From the NCBI RefSeq assembly GCF_041146795.1, contig NC_135177.1:22356560-22420559 (forward strand): a stretch of DNA of 64,000 bases, given 5' to 3'. The notes beneath the pieces are model-generated. The model was given only the letters and a program-made list of their open reading frames with translations, did not search any database and was not told the DNA's origin. Position 1 is the first letter of the stretch. Each line of letters opens with the position of its first letter. Source of the DNA: Maylandia zebra (lineage: Eukaryota; Chordata; Actinopteri; Cichliformes; Cichlidae). The position numbers and the translations under genes were made by a program. Positions 61,606-64,000 of the stretch are shown in pieces.

Positions 61606-63860
61606 CCATAACTGCTGCACTTAATCAACACTAAAAAAATCAATAAATAATTATAAAATATATATATATATATATTTTAGGTGAGTATTGAGAGGTTATG
61701 GTAAGGCTGCACTACTCTGAAAGGGATATTTCACACAGGCTCGGTTACAGTTTGAGTTAAGGGCATAACACCATCTGTTGTGCTTTATGTGCATCAGAGG
61801 CAATCTGCAGCCCCCCCCCCCCGTTATGAACATATTGGAGCTTTTCCCATCACAATCATTTCAGTTTGGTAGCGTTCAACTAATAGATTTTAGCAGCAGG
61901 AATTGAGCAGATGGTGCGAAATAATGACTCGACTCAAACTTGGATCATTTCAAACCAGAAGACCTTTGATCCTCGAGTGAATTATCCCTTCAAATGCCTT
62001 TTTTCTCCATTTCCGCCTTGCTTGCCGGCCGCTGATCTGAAAGCGATCGCCAAAATTCTTTGCAGTCTGTCACACTCGAGTGCGTTCAAATCAGCGGCTA
62101 TCTGTCGCGAGGAGGCGGCGGTCGACAGCCTGGCTGCAGGTCGTCGAGTGGGGAAAGCATGTCGGAGTAGTGGGCCGTAGCTCCTGTTGCATACTGCGTA
62201 GTAATGTAGTGAACTGTAGCTGTGTAGACCCGTTCTATTGACCTTTTACCCTTATTGACCTCTCATCTTTCTCACCTAGTTTATGTGTGTTTGACATGTT
62301 TCTGCTACTGTATTTGACTGTATAAATATACATATAAAAATATATATATATAAATATATAGCTATATAAAACGAGATTGATATTACCAAGATAGACAGAA
62401 AGGTAGATAAATATGAGAAAGTAGCAGCTTAAGGCTGCAGCCGTATTGATGGAGTGATTATTCATCTTTACATTTGCAACAACATGAAGCGGATGTCATA
62501 CATGCAAAAACAAATGAATATGTGTTTATTTTAAGTATGCAATCCAGTATCTTCCCTATTGTGCGCTTTATGTATTGCCATTGTCATCATATTCATAACA
62601 TGATTAAATTGAGCTCATACCTTTTAAACTCTGTATGCACTGTAATGTACCACGAATGCTCTGAATGAAAACATCTTAGATATCCCACAAAGTTATAGAC
62701 GACAGCGACCTGTAGCCAGAATCTCACAGAGCCTCCGTGGGTTTTAGCAAAAACCCTCACAAAAGTCTGCCCCGCTTTCTCGGCACTGTCTGAATTTCAA
62801 ATGAACGCAGTGAGAAAAACCCCAGATGTGATGTCGATTCATAAATGCTACAAGTCTGTGGGTTTGGTGGCTGGTCTTCACCTCGTACCTCAGCTTTTGT
62901 ATTTATCTTAACCCCATGTTTGCCGATCATAATCATTGATATTAATGGTAGTGGTAGCAGTGGAAGTGATTCGTTTGTTTTGTTGTTGCTTAAATGAAAA
63001 GAAAAAAAAACCTGTTGTTTTGTGTCACATAATTATTAGTTATCTGTATCTATGACTATGCATATATTTAAATGCGCAACTAGAAGTGTGTTTAGTTTGT
63101 TATAAAGTCTATTTTAATTTGATGTTATCATGCAAGAGGAAACCGGAAGCATAAAACGATAAGTGCTTAAATTAAAAAAAGAAGGAGGGCGATTTTTAAG
63201 CGGCCAGGAAAGGCTAACGCTAAAGGACCTCTATTCAATCAGCAGGAAAGTTCCATTGCTATTGATCAATCAGGGAAAAGATCAGTTCTGCAGAGTTTCA
63301 GTGTAGCATGCGATTGCTGGCAACAGTCCAGTAGCATTAACTTAAACCAGTGTCATAACTCATTATCAGGAAAAAAAAATGCCAACACAAGTGATTAAAA
63401 GAAATAAAAGAAACAAAGTCTAGATACAGATAAAATATCAGTAGACACATTTAGTTTGTTTCTTTCCGATGTGAGATTACAAATGCATTTGTTTAAAAGC
63501 TATTTATTTATGGGATGTATTATTTATTGATCTTGAGGTTTCTGAAAGGAATAGCTCGCTAATTATCCGGGTTTTTCGTGTGCGAAAATGCACGCATGGC
63601 CGTGTGTATGTGCGTGTATGTGAAGTGAAAGCAGAGATGAGTTCGAGCACTTCTCTGTCAGCGCATCCTGCACTTTCACTTGTGTGTGTGAGTGACAGTT
63701 AGTTCTGTTCCTCCCTCTCCTCTCTGGTGTCATGTAGCCCGTAGACATCCCGTTGTCCTACTGTTGCGTATAGAGTGCCCCTCTAGTGTCAGTCACTGTT
63801 CAGCTCCTGCATGTGCTTGTTTGTAAATACACCAAATAAAATATGTATAAACCAAACATG
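61606..63860 (+). other. rusc1: rusc1 3' UTR
   Basis: From the stop codon to just past AATAAA at 63835-63840. A proximal AATAAA at 61642-61647, only 37 bases after the stop, could give a very short 3' UTR. The body is AT-rich with AT dinucleotide runs near 61665-61675 and 62325-62365, and no further gene is seen. Confidence 0.6.
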
Positions 63861-64000
63861 ATCACCTGTTGGGAGTCATTTTTTTTTGCACTATAGTTGA
63901 TGTAAAATCCCCTATTAAGCCAGAACCTCAGCTCTATACTGAAGAGAACCTGTTTATGTGTTACAATGGTGGATGCTCAAAGTAAGCATGCTAAAGTTTA

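Noticed and set aside
62336-62365. AT-dinucleotide run as a possible origin or matrix site
   Set aside because: Short simple repeat in a 3' UTR; nothing else supports such a role.

Overview
The window is eukaryotic nuclear DNA, almost certainly from a teleost fish. Genes are split by GT-AG introns, intergenic DNA is full of (CA)n/(TG)n microsatellites, Tc1/mariner-like remnants and fish-type SINE tails, and the encoded proteins look like vertebrate orthologues. A percomorph (possibly cichlid) is my guess from repeat style only.

Layout. 1-13.3 kb holds mainly repeats plus a few isolated exon-like pieces on the + strand that resemble nucleoporin gp210 (NUP210/NUP210L) in collinear order, probably a decayed nup210l. 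13.4-16.6 kb (- strand) is rps27, four coding exons, complete, with two paired 133-nt H/ACA-snoRNA-like elements in introns 2 and 3. 18.5-23.25 kb (+) is rab13 (8 exons, 200 aa). 27.6-36.3 kb (+) is entrep3/fam189b (14 coding exons, about 734 aa), with Tc1-like elements in two introns. 39.7-43.8 kb (+) is fdps, farnesyl diphosphate synthase (10 coding exons, 358 aa), preceded by a sterol-response-like and CCAAT-containing promoter. 45.7-63.9 kb (+) is rusc1, with a 3.2-kb first coding exon, a RUN domain and a C-terminal SH3 domain (about 1,866 aa), and a long 3' UTR.

The order nup210l-rps27-rab13, with rps27 and rab13 head to head and nup210l converging on rps27, matches the human 1q21.3 arrangement as I recall it. 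The entrep3-fdps-rusc1 block matches human 1q22. The window therefore joins two blocks that lie apart on human 1q. The genes do not form one pathway, but three have membrane-trafficking links: Rab13 (junctional/recycling GTPase), Entrep3 (tetraspan protein with PPxY motifs), and Rusc1 (RUN/SH3 adaptor). FDPS makes the C15 isoprenoid precursor from which the geranylgeranyl group on Rab proteins is built.

Coding exons were joined by hand. Phases close correctly across every intron for rps27, rab13, entrep3 and fdps, and for rusc1 with one optional micro-exon. No prokaryotic system, CRISPR array or intact transposon was seen.
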